Origin: Hyunsoonleella aquatilis
GTDB lineage: Bacteria; Bacteroidota; Bacteroidia; Flavobacteriales; Flavobacteriaceae
NCBI RefSeq assembly: GCF_014270105.1
Contig: NZ_JACNMF010000004.1
Coordinates: 244,849 to 308,848 of the forward strand
Direction: 5' to 3'
Length of the DNA: 64,000 nucleotides
Shown: positions 45,588 through 54,327 of the stretch, one piece after another
Layout: each line of letters begins with the position of its first letter
Numbering within the stretch: position 1 is the stretch's first letter
Notes under the pieces: generated by a model
Database searches by the model: none
What the model saw: only the letters and a program-made list of their open reading frames with translations
What the model was told of the DNA's origin: nothing
Made by a program: the position numbers and the translations under genes

Positions 45588-47423
45588 ATGAAATCCTTGA
45601 CATTAAGTTTTGCTATTTTCATTCTCTTTTTTTGGATACAAACATCTGTTTTTGCACAAAATAAAAAAATAGATAGTCTAAAAATAGTTTTGAGCAATCA
45701 GTTAAAAAACAATACAAAAGAGGATCCGTCCACCCTTAGAACATTAGGTGTGGCATATTTTGAAATTGGTGATTTTACAGAAGCACTAAGCTACTATGAT
45801 AAAGCTCTGAAAATCAACAGAGAAACAGATAACAAATCAATAACCGCACGGTGCTTATTGAATATTGGCAATGTGCATTTATCCAACGGCAACTATCCTG
45901 TTGCCATAGATTACCATAATAGATCCTTGAAAATTAGTGAAAGCATCAGTGATACTTTAATGATATCCTTCTCTTTAAACAATTTAGGACTCATTTACAG
46001 GAATTTAGAAGACTATGAAAAAGCAATAACCTTTTCGGAAAAAGCTCTGGAAATACAAAAAAAAATTGGTAACAAAAAGGGGGTTGCTGAAACACTAAAT
46101 AGTTTAGGGTTGTTATATATTCAAATTAAAGACCACGAAAAGGCTAAAACAACTTTAAAGGAGGCATTAGCAATAAGTCAGGATATTAATAGCAAATACA
46201 TTGAGGGTTTCACCTTGAATAACATCGGATATGCTTATTTGAATTCGAAAAATTATGAGAAATCGCTGGAATATTATAAAAAGGCAAAAAAAACCAATTT
46301 GGATATTAATGGAAAAAGAGCTTTGACGGTCTCGTATTATGGTTTAGCAAAAGCCTTAACGCAAAAGAGAGAATTCCAGAAAGCCCTACCAAATGCTTTA
46401 AAAAGTCTTCAGTTCTCGCAGGACCTCAACATGTCGGGCTTTGAAAAAGATATTCAAGAATTACTCTCCACTATTTATCAAAACATTGGCAATTACAAAG
46501 AAGCATTATCGAGCCACCAACACTATAAAAGACTGAATGACAGCATTTTTAACAAGAAAAATATTGAAAAAATAGCCCAAATAGAATCTGAATACAAATA
46601 CCAAAAGGCTTTGGACTCTGCAAGCATACGAGAATTAAAACTTACTGAACAGGTCACAGCTACGAGTAGAGATTTAGCAAAATCCCAACAAAATTATCTA
46701 TGGGCTATTATTGGTGTTTTATTGGTTTCAATAATTTTGGGTTCCACGGCTTTCTTTCAAAAATTTAAATCTATTAAAGTTAAAAATCAAACCATCGCCA
46801 CGGAACAAAAGTTATTGCGTAGCCAAATGACCCCGCATTTTATCTTCAATTCACTATCCGTTCTACAAGGCATGATTTTAAATAAGGAAGAAAAAAAGTC
46901 AGTTAGTTATTTATCGAAATTTTCTAAATTGATGCGCATTACATTAGAAAATTCTAGAGACAAACTCGTATTGTTATCCCAAGAACTTTTAGCAGTAGAT
47001 AACTATTTATCCCTTCAGAATTTAGAAAATGAAGCTTACCAATTTAGTATTTCTGTTGATGATAATATCGATAGTAAGGTATTTCTAGTACCGCCGATGC
47101 TGATACAGCCTTTTGTAGAAAATGCAATAGCGCATGCATTCAAAATCGAACAAGAAATTAAAACGATAGCCATTCATTTAAATTATTCCAACAAAAATTT
47201 AATCTGTACGATTACCGATAACGGAATAGGCGTAAACACCAAAAAGGAAATTAAAAGCGGAGATAAAACATCTCTTGCCACAGCAATTACTTCGGAAAGG
47301 GTAAAGCTCTTATCAAAAGATTTAAAAGTAAAAGGGTGGGTAACTATTGAGGATAGACGAAAATATGATGCCCAAGGTACGTTGGTAACTTTAGTAATTC
47401 CCCACAAAATAATTGAAGCATGA
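45588..47423 (+). CDS. TPR sensor histidine kinase (LytS/His_kinase type)
   Basis: A 611-residue protein from the ATG at 45588 (MKSLTLSFAIFILFFWIQTSVFAQ); the frame extends upstream but only this start gives a proper signal peptide. A periplasmic TPR domain (about 30-340, units such as ALSYYDKALKINRETDN) is followed by one membrane helix (about 375-393) and a PF06580-type kinase domain with the phospho-acceptor His417 in QMTPHFIFNSLS and an ATPase domain (NAIAHAF, ITDNGIGVN). It probably signals to the response regulator, whose ATG overlaps its stop codon by 4 bp. The input is unknown. Confidence 0.92.
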   Translation: MKSLTLSFAIFILFFWIQTSVFAQNKKIDSLKIVLSNQLKNNTKEDPSTLRTLGVAYFEIGDFTEALSYYDKALKINRETDNKSITARCLLNIGNVHLSNGNYPVAIDYHNRSLKISESISDTLMISFSLNNLGLIYRNLEDYEKAITFSEKALEIQKKIGNKKGVAETLNSLGLLYIQIKDHEKAKTTLKEALAISQDINSKYIEGFTLNNIGYAYLNSKNYEKSLEYYKKAKKTNLDINGKRALTVSYYGLAKALTQKREFQKALPNALKSLQFSQDLNMSGFEKDIQELLSTIYQNIGNYKEALSSHQHYKRLNDSIFNKKNIEKIAQIESEYKYQKALDSASIRELKLTEQVTATSRDLAKSQQNYLWAIIGVLLVSIILGSTAFFQKFKSIKVKNQTIATEQKLLRSQMTPHFIFNSLSVLQGMILNKEEKKSVSYLSKFSKLMRITLENSRDKLVLLSQELLAVDNYLSLQNLENEAYQFSISVDDNIDSKVFLVPPMLIQPFVENAIAHAFKIEQEIKTIAIHLNYSNKNLICTITDNGIGVNTKKEIKSGDKTSLATAITSERVKLLSKDLKVKGWVTIEDRRKYDAQGTLVTLVIPHKIIEA

Positions 47424-48166
47424 TGAAAGCCTTAATTGTTGAAGATAAAGCATATATACGAAAAGGACTTTTAAACCTATTGCAACTTATTGAAGCACAG
47501 GTTGAAGTTTTAGGAGAATGTGCCAACGTTAAAGATGCCGTTACCGTTGCAAATGCCTGCCAACCTGAACTAATTTTTTTAGATATTAACTTAACGGATG
47601 GTACTGGATTTGATTTTTTAGAGCAAACGGAGCATTTGAATTTCAAGGTCATTTTTATAACCGCCTATGAAGAATATGCACTTAAGGCTTTAAAATTTGG
47701 AGCGGTAGATTATATTTTAAAACCCATTGATAGTGAAGAACTTAAAATCGCACTTCAAAAAATTGATAGTACTACTATAGCGCAACAAAAACAACAAATA
47801 AAAAACACCAAATCCGTTTGGAAACCTGATGACTCTAAAATAATCTTGTCACTTCATGACAGCTTTCAGGTCATTGATTTAGAGGAACTTCTTTATTGCG
47901 AATCGGACAAAGGTTATACAACGTTTTACTGCAATGACCATAAAAAATATGTTGTTTCAAAAACCTTAAAAGAATTTGAAGAACGCCTTTCGAAAGCCAA
48001 TTTTACCCGTCCGCATCAATCCTTTATGGTGAATCTAAAATTTATCGATAAGTATGATAAATCCGGAGTTATCTATTTGAAAAACGGCAAGAAAATACCA
48101 GTATCTTCTAGAAAAAAAGAACACTTTTTAAGTACATTTTTACGATGGACAAATTCTGGCCACTAA
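47420..48166 (+). CDS. LytTR-family response regulator
   Basis: A 248-residue regulator. The receiver domain (about 1-120) has the acidic pocket (VEDK), phospho-acceptor Asp55 in FLDINLTDG, the ITAYEEYALKAL region and switch residues around KPID. The LytTR DNA-binding domain (about 140-245) has the YCESDKGYTTFY and RPHQSFMVNLKFID motifs. It starts with ATGATG overlapping the kinase stop codon, a translationally coupled two-component pair. Targets are not visible here; the neighbouring BspA-like surface protein upstream is one possibility (inference only). Confidence 0.92.
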   Translation: MMKALIVEDKAYIRKGLLNLLQLIEAQVEVLGECANVKDAVTVANACQPELIFLDINLTDGTGFDFLEQTEHLNFKVIFITAYEEYALKALKFGAVDYILKPIDSEELKIALQKIDSTTIAQQKQQIKNTKSVWKPDDSKIILSLHDSFQVIDLEELLYCESDKGYTTFYCNDHKKYVVSKTLKEFEERLSKANFTRPHQSFMVNLKFIDKYDKSGVIYLKNGKKIPVSSRKKEHFLSTFLRWTNSGH

Positions 48167-48193
48167 AGTATTGGTTACTCTATCAAAAGGTTA

Positions 48194-49069
48194 TTATCCG
48201 TGACGCTCCCTGGCCAACAACGTATTCTTCAACAACATAGCTATCGTCATCGGCCCCACACCCCCAGGAACAGGTGTAATATAGCTTGCTTTTTTGCTAA
48301 CGCTTTCAAACTCTACATCCCCTGCTAATCGATAACCACTCTTTTTGGTTTGGTCTGGTACTCTTGTAATACCAACATCAATAATTACCGCATCTTCCTT
48401 GACCATGTCCCCAGTTAAAAACTCCGAAATACCTATGGCTGCCACAATAATATCGGCAACTTTCGTTATTTCTTTTAAGTTTTTTGAACGACTATGCACC
48501 ACAGTAACCGTGGCATCTCCTGCCGGACGTTTTTGGCTCATCAAAATGCTCATCGGGCGACCAACGATATGACTTCTTCCCATAACTACCACATTTTTGC
48601 CAGAGGTTTCAATTTGATAGCGTTCCAACAATTCCATGATACCGTATGGCGTAGCAGGTAAAAATGTTGGCAGATCCAAAGCCATCCTTCCAACGTTAGT
48701 AGGATGAAATCCATCGACATCCTTATCAGGATCTACCGCCATCAACACTTTTTGCTCATCGATTTGTTCCGGTAAGGGCAACTGCACGATAAAGCCATCG
48801 ATATCGTCATTTGTATTCAATAAATGAATTTTTTCCAAAAGCTCTTCTTCAGAAGTGTATTCTGGCATTTCTATTAGCGTCGATTTAAAACCGATACGCT
48901 CACAAGCTTTCACCTTGGCATTCACGTAGGTCATACTTGCACCATCGGAACCTACCAAAATAGCCGCCAAATGGGGTACTTTTTCACCTTTCGAAATCAT
49001 GGACTGTACGTGTTCCGCGATTTCGTTTTTAATATCGTTACTTACTTTTTTACCGTCTAAAATTGTCAT
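48194..49069 (-). CDS. folD: Methylenetetrahydrofolate dehydrogenase / cyclohydrolase FolD
   Basis: A 291-residue bifunctional enzyme of one-carbon metabolism. Landmarks are [16 protein letters not shown] (catalytic Lys region), [29 protein letters not shown], the NAD(P)-binding [17 protein letters not shown] and the C-terminal [19 protein letters not shown]. It interconverts methylene-, methenyl- and formyl-tetrahydrofolate. Length is normal. It may be co-transcribed with ffh, which lies upstream on the same strand, but repeats fill the 184 bp between them. Confidence 0.97.
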   Translation of the reverse strand: MTILDGKKVSNDIKNEIAEHVQSMISKGEKVPHLAAILVGSDGASMTYVNAKVKACERIGFKSTLIEMPEYTSEEELLEKIHLLNTNDDIDGFIVQLPLPEQIDEQKVLMAVDPDKDVDGFHPTNVGRMALDLPTFLPATPYGIMELLERYQIETSGKNVVVMGRSHIVGRPMSILMSQKRPAGDATVTVVHSRSKNLKEITKVADIIVAAIGISEFLTGDMVKEDAVIIDVGITRVPDQTKKSGYRLAGDVEFESVSKKASYITPVPGGVGPMTIAMLLKNTLLARERHG

Positions 49070-49087
49070 TTTTTATTCTCTCGTAAA

Positions 49088-49107
49088 CCTGCCTGCCGTT
49101 AGGCAGG
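49088..49107. repeat. Palindrome CCTGCCTGCCGTTAGGCAGG
   Basis: Inverted repeat with CTGCC/GGCAG arms in the ffh-folD gap, next to the REP-like element and the heptamer array. Confidence 0.6.
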
Positions 49108-49162
49108 GGCGCAAAAACGCCAAGTATTAAATTGGAATGATTATCATGGTGCCATGAAAGCA

Positions 49163-49184
49163 CTTCGACTGCGCTCAGTGTGAC
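49163..49184 (-). repeat. REP-like element (copy 4)
   Basis: CTTCGACTGCGCTCA core followed by GTGTGAC, an inverted copy of the TGAGCGCAGTCGAAG family found at 6096 and 39695-39764. Confidence 0.8.
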
Positions 49185-49200
49185 ACCTTTAATTCTTAAC

Positions 49201-49249
49201 TTTTAACTTTTAACTTTTAACTTTTAACTTTTAACTTTTAACTTTTAAC
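49201..49249. repeat. Heptamer tandem repeat (TTTTAAC) x7
   Basis: Seven exact copies of TTTTAAC in a row, with a degenerate copy before them, ending 4 bp before the ffh stop codon. Confidence 0.95.
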
Positions 49250-49253
49250 AAGA

Positions 49254-50582
49254 TTAACGCATATTCTTCATCATCTGCATCATCTTTTTGCCACCGCCGC
49301 CTTGCATCATTTTCATCATTTTACTCATTTGGTTAAATTGTTTCAGCAACTGATTTACCTCTTGAACCGTAGTTCCAGAACCTTTGGCAACACGTTTTTT
49401 TCTACTGGCATTTAAAACGGATGGATTTGAACGTTCCTTTGGTGTCATGGAGTGGATGATCGCTTCGATACCTTTAAAAGCATCGTCGTCGATATCAATA
49501 TCCTTCATCATTTTGCCAGCACCGGGAATCATGCCAACTAGGTCCTTCATGTTCCCCATTTTTTTGATCTGCTGGATTTGTTTCAAGAAATCGTCAAAAC
49601 CAAATTGATTTTTGGCGATTTTCTTTTGGAGTTTTCTGGCTTCTTCTTCATCAAACTGCTCTTGGGCACGTTCCACAAGGGATACCACATCCCCCATGCC
49701 CAAAATACGATCGGCCATACGTGATGGGTAGAACACATCGATGGCCTCCATTTTTTCGCCTGTACCAATAAACTTAATGGGTTTATTTACCACAGATTTA
49801 ATGGAAATGGCGGCACCTCCACGGGTATCACCATCCAATTTAGTCAGGATAACGCCATCAAAATTTAGGACATCGTTAAAAGCTTTTGCCGTATTTACTG
49901 CATCTTGACCGGTCATGGAATCCACAACAAACAAAGTTTCCTGCGGTTGGATGGCAGAATGGATATTTGAGATTTCAGTCATCATTACCTCATCCACTGC
50001 CAAACGTCCGGCCGTATCAATTATGACAACGTTGAAACCATTTGCTTTGGCGTGGGCTATACCTGCTTGGGCAATAGCCACAGGGTCGTTATTGCCTTTA
50101 TCGCTATACACCTCAACATTGATTTGTTCCCCTACAATATGCAATTGGTCAATCGCAGCAGGACGGTACACGTCGCAGGCTACCAAAAGCGGTTTCTTAG
50201 TTTTTTTATTCTTTAGGTAATTAGCTAATTTTCCAGAAAAGGTGGTTTTACCAGAACCTTGTAGACCGGACATTAAAATCACGCTTGGCGTTGCAGACAA
50301 GTTAATGCCTTCGGCATCACCACCCATCAATTCGGTCAACTCGTCCTTAACGATTTTTACCATCAACTGCCCTGGCTGTAAGGTGGTCAATACATTTTGA
50401 CCCAGCGCTTGTTCCTTTACTTTATTGGTAAATTCCTTGGCAATTTTGAAGTTGACATCGGCATCCAGCAAAGCACGTCTTACTTCTTTTAAGGTTTCGG
50501 CAACGTTTACCTCCGTAATGCTACCGTGTCCTTTTAATACGTGTAGGGCCTTATCTAATTTTTCACTTAAATTATTAAACAT
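49254..50582 (-). CDS. ffh: Signal recognition particle protein Ffh (SRP54)
   Basis: A 442-residue SRP GTPase: N-domain helices (1-85), G domain with GLQGSGKTT (Lys112), DTAGRL and TKLDGDTRGG, and a Met-rich M domain ending MSKMMKMMQGGGGKKMMQMM. It binds signal sequences and SRP RNA and docks at FtsY. A TATTTTTG element (minus strand, 50651-50658) about 70 bp upstream is a candidate promoter -7 box. Heptamer-periodic repeats lie on both sides of the gene. Confidence 0.97.
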   Translation of the reverse strand: MFNNLSEKLDKALHVLKGHGSITEVNVAETLKEVRRALLDADVNFKIAKEFTNKVKEQALGQNVLTTLQPGQLMVKIVKDELTELMGGDAEGINLSATPSVILMSGLQGSGKTTFSGKLANYLKNKKTKKPLLVACDVYRPAAIDQLHIVGEQINVEVYSDKGNNDPVAIAQAGIAHAKANGFNVVIIDTAGRLAVDEVMMTEISNIHSAIQPQETLFVVDSMTGQDAVNTAKAFNDVLNFDGVILTKLDGDTRGGAAISIKSVVNKPIKFIGTGEKMEAIDVFYPSRMADRILGMGDVVSLVERAQEQFDEEEARKLQKKIAKNQFGFDDFLKQIQQIKKMGNMKDLVGMIPGAGKMMKDIDIDDDAFKGIEAIIHSMTPKERSNPSVLNASRKKRVAKGSGTTVQEVNQLLKQFNQMSKMMKMMQGGGGKKMMQMMKNMR

Positions 50583-50589
50583 AATCTTT

Positions 50590-50610
50590 CAGTCTTCAGT
50601 AGGCAGTATG
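50590..50610. repeat. Degenerate heptamer repeat (CAGTnnn) x3
   Basis: CAGTCTT CAGTAGG CAGTATG in phase, directly upstream of ffh. The 7-bp period matches the TTTTAAC array at the other end of ffh although the sequence differs. Confidence 0.6.
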
Positions 50611-50761
50611 CTGTCACCAGCCTGCCTTTTCGATTAAATTTTAAGAACTGCAAAAATAGCGAAATATTTGGTTTTCTGTAAGGTTGAATTCGTGTTTTAC
50701 CACCTAATTTAAACTGATATTTAAAAGCTAATGGTATTTGACTTTGTGAAAATTTTCAACT

Positions 50762-50802
50762 AACTTCGTTTAACGGCGGATATAAGCCATTATATAACGG
50801 CG
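50762..50802 (+). repeat. X repeat, copy 2 (CGGATATAAGCC family)
   Basis: AACTTCGTTTAACG, one base, CGGATATAAGCCATT, then ATAACGGCG. Matches copy 1 (8237-8277) over almost its whole length. It ends 35 bp before the orphan gene at 50838 and points towards it. Confidence 0.75.
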
Positions 50803-50837
50803 TATATATCTGAACTCATTGTAGGCAAGCTGAAAAA

Positions 50838-51251
50838 ATGAACGTACGAGAAACCGAAAAGCAATTTGTAAAAAATTTTATTCGCAAAGAAAAAAGAGAA
50901 AGAAGTTTGTGGGCTTTGAATCATAAAAAGAAAAGAACTGACTTTATCGATAGATTCAATCACAGTTGGAATGAGATGATTGCGGAAAAAGACTTGACCG
51001 AACTGAATACAAAATCGGACTGTGATACCTATGAGAAAATCAAATCTGATTTGAAACTCAAGGATTCGGACTTGTGTTATGTGGTTTCCTATAATGAGTT
51101 TGATAAACAATTTGTTGAATTGAAAAGCGCATTTGAAGAATGTCAAAAAAGCACATTTGCAGTACTAATGATAAGTAAAGACGGAAAAAAATTCTATCTG
51201 AAAACTGAACAAGAAATTGGATCGCCGGCAAAGTTTATTGGAATTAAATAA
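50838..51251 (+). CDS. Orphan protein of unknown function
   Basis: A 137-residue, very charged cytosolic protein with no signal peptide or membrane helix and no domain I recognise. The N-terminal third is basic and helical (VRETEKQFVKNFIRKEKRERS), and the C-terminal half looks alpha/beta (LCYVVSYNEFDKQFVEL ... FAVLMISKDGKKFYL). It stands alone between the X repeat (5' side) and GCGTTAGGG copy C (3' side), the same arrangement as the LRR lipoprotein at 6615-8162, so it may be a mobile cassette gene. Confidence 0.65.
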   Translation: MNVRETEKQFVKNFIRKEKRERSLWALNHKKKRTDFIDRFNHSWNEMIAEKDLTELNTKSDCDTYEKIKSDLKLKDSDLCYVVSYNEFDKQFVELKSAFEECQKSTFAVLMISKDGKKFYLKTEQEIGSPAKFIGIK

Positions 51252-51268
51252 AGCCAGAAAACACAACC

Positions 51269-51434
51269 GCGTTAGGGATTGAACGGCATGTTTGAAATCC
51301 TTTTTTAAAGCAGTTATGATTTAAGTCTGTGCAGAAAATAAATTTTTGAGATTGCCACAGTCGTTCCTCCTTCGCAATGACACTTTAAAAAAGATTGAGT
51401 AGTGAAAGCCCGACCCGCAGGGGAACGCCCAAAA
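51269..51434 (+). repeat. GCGTTAGGG intergenic element, copy C
   Basis: Begins GCGTTAGGGATTGAACGGC and ends AGTGAAAGCCCGACCC...GGGAACGCCCAAA. Its interior contains a fragment of the TCATTACGA repeat family (about 51351-51383). The preceding 20 bases (AAAGCCAGAAAACACAACC) resemble those before copy A (AAAGCCAGCAAGCAAGCCCC). Confidence 0.75.
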
Positions 51435-51474
51435 AATCACACTAAAGATGATATCCCGATCTTCATCGGAATTA

Positions 51475-51492
51475 TCCCGATAATTATCGGGA
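51475..51492. repeat. Palindrome TCCCGATAATTATCGGGA
   Basis: Variant of the CCCGATAGCTATCGGG family. Confidence 0.8.
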
Positions 51493-51546
51493 CAACCATC
51501 AAACTTGAGCGCGTTTTTTAAAAACTTCTCAAGTTTGGGTTTCACA

Positions 51547-51583
51547 AAAAAAAAGGCTGCCAAATTAAATTTGACAGCCTCCA
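51547..51583 (-). terminator. Candidate terminator of the acidic lipoprotein gene
   Basis: Stem AGGCTGCCAAATT/AATTTGACAGCCT with one mismatch, followed on the minus strand by nine or more T residues. It lies about 200 bp after the stop codon at 51786, beyond two palindromes, so the assignment is likely but not certain. Confidence 0.7.
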
Positions 51584-51612
51584 AAAAGGAATCTTAGTTA
51601 ACCAACCTACAT

Positions 51613-51628
51613 CCCGATAGCTATCGGG
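51613..51628. repeat. Palindrome CCCGATAGCTATCGGG
   Basis: Exact copy of the 16-bp family core. Confidence 0.85.
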
Positions 51629-51701
51629 GCGAATAAATAAGGGTTTCCTTTATTAACCAAAAGCAAAAATTATTTCCTTGAAATTAATTTTTTAGATTCC
51701 C

Positions 51702-51719
51702 TCCCGATAGCTATCGGGA
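51702..51719. repeat. Palindrome TCCCGATAGCTATCGGGA
   Basis: Exact copy of the 18-bp form. Another small hairpin (CCTCGAG...CTCGAGG) follows at about 51746-51770. Confidence 0.85.
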
Positions 51720-51785
51720 TCCAGGGAATGACAACTTCAATGGAAACCTCGAGACCTACAGCCTCGAGGAATTCTTTTCAATTTT

Positions 51786-53537
51786 TTATTGTGCTTTTTC
51801 AAGAACTAGGATACGCTCTATCATTCCGTTGGCACCGAAATCTTTCAACTCCACTCTGTTAGGCGTGATTTCCTTAATTCTCCATCTGTGGTTCAACTCG
51901 CTCATTGGCTGTTGCTCTCTTCCAAAGTACAATCCTAAATGAAGGCCATCGTTTCTGTAGGCCAACCAAGATCCGAAAAAGTTTTTCCCGGCACCTTCGG
52001 CAATCACTCTACCATTTTCATTGAAGCCTATCACGATGTCGTTAAAGTTATCCGTTAAATCAGCATCAAGCTCCATGTACGAGGCCACTTCCCAGGTTCC
52101 GTTTATCAATACACCTTCAACATAATCTAAATCGTCATCAATATCTGGACAGTGTCTCTTCAATACCATCTGGTTGTTTACATTAGTCAACTTAATCAAA
52201 TCTTTACCAAGGAAAGTAATCAACCATTGTAGTTTCAAGTCGGGTCTTCCTTCAAGATTGATTTCCAATCCGACACCTGCAGGTCTTACAATTACTTCAT
52301 AAGTACCCTCAAGTAATTCACCTTGAACTCTGATATGAACTTTGTTTCCTTCGTAGAACTTTAATGGTGTACCGATATAATCTTTCTCGTTATCCGCACC
52401 GTCAACTTGTAAACGGGCTACTCTCCATAAACATTCCTGTAAGAAGTTTTCAACACGCTCTTTAGTAATATCAACAACTACTTCACAGTTTCTTTTTAGT
52501 ACGATTCGGTTACCGCCTTCTTGGTAGATTTTAATTCTTCCGTCTTCGAATTCATAAATGAACCACTCTAAAGTAAAGTCAGCCAAAGATTCAAACTCCA
52601 TCTTAATCAAAGCACCTCTATCACTTACTCTTGTGCTCCAAGAACCGGTCAATACATCGCCATTTCTAGCTTTCATGGTAACTACACCTTCTTTTTTGAA
52701 GTTGATAGCATAGTTTTGGTAAGCTTCAGTCAAGGCATTACTATCTCTTTTAAATTCGAACACCACCCAAGGACATCTAATCAAATACTCATCCAGACGC
52801 TCTTTAGTGAAATCGTCGTCGTTATGATCGTTATCATCGTCTTCATCACAAGCATCTTTAGCTTCATGAATGATAGCTCTTAGTTCTTCATTATTATTAG
52901 CCTGAATTGTAGTACCGTCAGCCAATACCATAGTTACTGGGAAATTTAAACTAGCAATAACATCTCTATTTTTTACACGCTTCATAAATCTGTGTAATTG
53001 ACGGTCGTTTTCAATAGTCACCACATCAATCACATCAAAATTAGGACTATATACAGAAAAGGAAATTGGATATTGGAAATCGATACATTCTATATCGTCG
53101 TCCTCTTCGTTTTCGCCTTTACATTCTTTAACAAAAGCTTCCAACTCATCTGCATTGTTAATGACGATTTCATCATGCTCCCTGTTAATAATAGTAATAG
53201 GGAAAATGATGTCCAGACGATCTTCATCATTGTCAAACTCGTCATAGATTTTTTCGATTAATTTGAAATCCAATTTGGAATTAATACGGATTTCCAAACC
53301 TCTTACCTTAACAATAACAGGTAATTTTACGGCAATACAACTGGCTCTGTCGATAATATTATCTTCAGATCCGTCCATGGTAGATGCGGAGCTAATCATA
53401 GCAGTTAGTGCAGAATCTGCAACAAGGGCTTCAGCCTCGGTGGGCTCAGTAATTTCTAGTGCTTCCTCTTGACAAGAAGAAAACAATAGAAGGGCAAAAA
53501 AAGGCAATAGCAATAGGGCTTTAAATTTAGTTTTCAT
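51786..53537 (-). CDS. Large acidic lipoprotein with internally repeated domains
   Basis: A 583-residue protein from the ATG at 53537 (MKTKFKALLLLPFFALLLFSSC, lipobox Cys22); the frame extends 28 codons upstream but only this start gives a lipoprotein signal. The first half contains three similar modules of the form FPVxxxxxxG...INNxxELxxxxxEC separated by Asp/Glu-rich linkers (for example DEDDDNDHNDDD). The second half has three lipocalin-like beta modules, each starting with an ERLDEYLIRCPWVV-like strand and the first two ending LKRxC. It is probably on the cell surface, with acidic linkers that may bind calcium. No catalytic motif. It is divergent from the ECF sigma gene and shares a promoter-like motif with fecR (53656-53682), so it may be a sigma-factor target. 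Confidence 0.8.
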   Translation of the reverse strand: MKTKFKALLLLPFFALLLFSSCQEEALEITEPTEAEALVADSALTAMISSASTMDGSEDNIIDRASCIAVKLPVIVKVRGLEIRINSKLDFKLIEKIYDEFDNDEDRLDIIFPITIINREHDEIVINNADELEAFVKECKGENEEDDDIECIDFQYPISFSVYSPNFDVIDVVTIENDRQLHRFMKRVKNRDVIASLNFPVTMVLADGTTIQANNNEELRAIIHEAKDACDEDDDNDHNDDDFTKERLDEYLIRCPWVVFEFKRDSNALTEAYQNYAINFKKEGVVTMKARNGDVLTGSWSTRVSDRGALIKMEFESLADFTLEWFIYEFEDGRIKIYQEGGNRIVLKRNCEVVVDITKERVENFLQECLWRVARLQVDGADNEKDYIGTPLKFYEGNKVHIRVQGELLEGTYEVIVRPAGVGLEINLEGRPDLKLQWLITFLGKDLIKLTNVNNQMVLKRHCPDIDDDLDYVEGVLINGTWEVASYMELDADLTDNFNDIVIGFNENGRVIAEGAGKNFFGSWLAYRNDGLHLGLYFGREQQPMSELNHRWRIKEITPNRVELKDFGANGMIERILVLEKAQ

Positions 53538-53655
53538 GGTATATGATTTTAGGTTAAACTTTTCTATGCGTTTCAATGATAAATAGGTGTTCATGATAGT
53601 TAAAAGATTGAAACGATTCATAGCGTTTTATTATAAAACAGGGCAACTTTAAAAA

Positions 53656-53682
53656 TTCCTACCCCAGATGTTAAAAATTTTC
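53656..53682 (-). promoter_or_regulatory. Candidate ECF-sigma promoter of the acidic lipoprotein gene
   Basis: On the minus strand GAAAATTTTT, 8 bases, GGGTAGGAA. The same pair of elements with one extra base between them lies before fecR (54771-54798). The lipoprotein ATG is 118 bp downstream. Confidence 0.6.
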
Positions 53683-53748
53683 AAAAAAATAAATTCCAAA
53701 TTCCAAAATAAAACACCAAAACCTTTATTTTAGTGGCATTAACCACCA

Positions 53749-54273
53749 ATGCGCATGGCCAAACAACTACATGAAAATATTTGCGAGGAGCGATTATTTT
53801 CATCCATATTTAATAAATACTCTAAAGATTTACACGATTTTTTATACTATAAGTTCGGAGAATTACTCAACCCGAAGGACAAAGTACAGGAGGCTTTTGT
53901 AAAACTGTGGCAAAACTGCGCCAAGGTATCACCAGATAAAGCCAAAAGTTTTGTTTTTACCACCGCCAACAATTTAATGTTGAATGAAGTAGCCCACCAA
54001 AAAGTGGTATTGAAACATCAGCAATCTTCAAAACCGAAGATGAGTACCAACGAAAGCCCAGAGTTTTTAATGCAGGAATCCGAATATAACGACAAACTGC
54101 AACGAGCACTTGCGAATTTAACCGAACCCCAGCGGGTGGCCTTTATGATGAACCGTGTGGAAGGGAAACGCTTTAAGGAAATTGCGGAACTGTTGGATAT
54201 TTCCACCAAAGCAGTGGAGAAACGCATTTATGGGGCGCTGGAGAAGTTGCGGAGGGAGATTAAGGAGTTGTGA
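53749..54273 (+). CDS. ECF-type RNA polymerase sigma factor
   Basis: A 174-residue sigma-70 family protein with region 2 (FNKYSKDLHDFLYYKFG...DKVQEAFVKLW) and region 4 (ALANLTEPQRVAFMMNRVEGKRFKEIAELLDISTKAVEKRI), of the Bacteroidota FecI-like/ECF group. A second ATG two codons in is an alternative start. It should be controlled by the FecR-like anti-sigma factor 566 bp downstream, although an unrelated small gene lies between them, which is unusual. The STN-type TonB receptor further on completes a cell-surface signalling set. Confidence 0.92.
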   Translation: MRMAKQLHENICEERLFSSIFNKYSKDLHDFLYYKFGELLNPKDKVQEAFVKLWQNCAKVSPDKAKSFVFTTANNLMLNEVAHQKVVLKHQQSSKPKMSTNESPEFLMQESEYNDKLQRALANLTEPQRVAFMMNRVEGKRFKEIAELLDISTKAVEKRIYGALEKLRREIKEL

Positions 54274-54290
54274 GTCGACGGATGACCGAA

Positions 54291-54311
54291 GACAGGAGAC
54301 AAGAGACAGGA
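54291..54311. repeat. Heptamer repeat (GACAnGA) x3
   Basis: GACAGGA GACAAGA GACAGGA in tandem between the sigma gene and the following small gene. Confidence 0.7.
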
Positions 54312-54327
54312 AAAATATTTGAGAGTT

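Noticed and set aside
49201..49249. Possible CRISPR-like array
   Set aside because: Units are 7 bp without spacers; no Cas genes in the window. It is a simple tandem repeat.
53538..53621. 28-codon N-terminal extension of the acidic lipoprotein
   Set aside because: It would bury the lipoprotein signal peptide; the ATG at 53537 gives a proper start.
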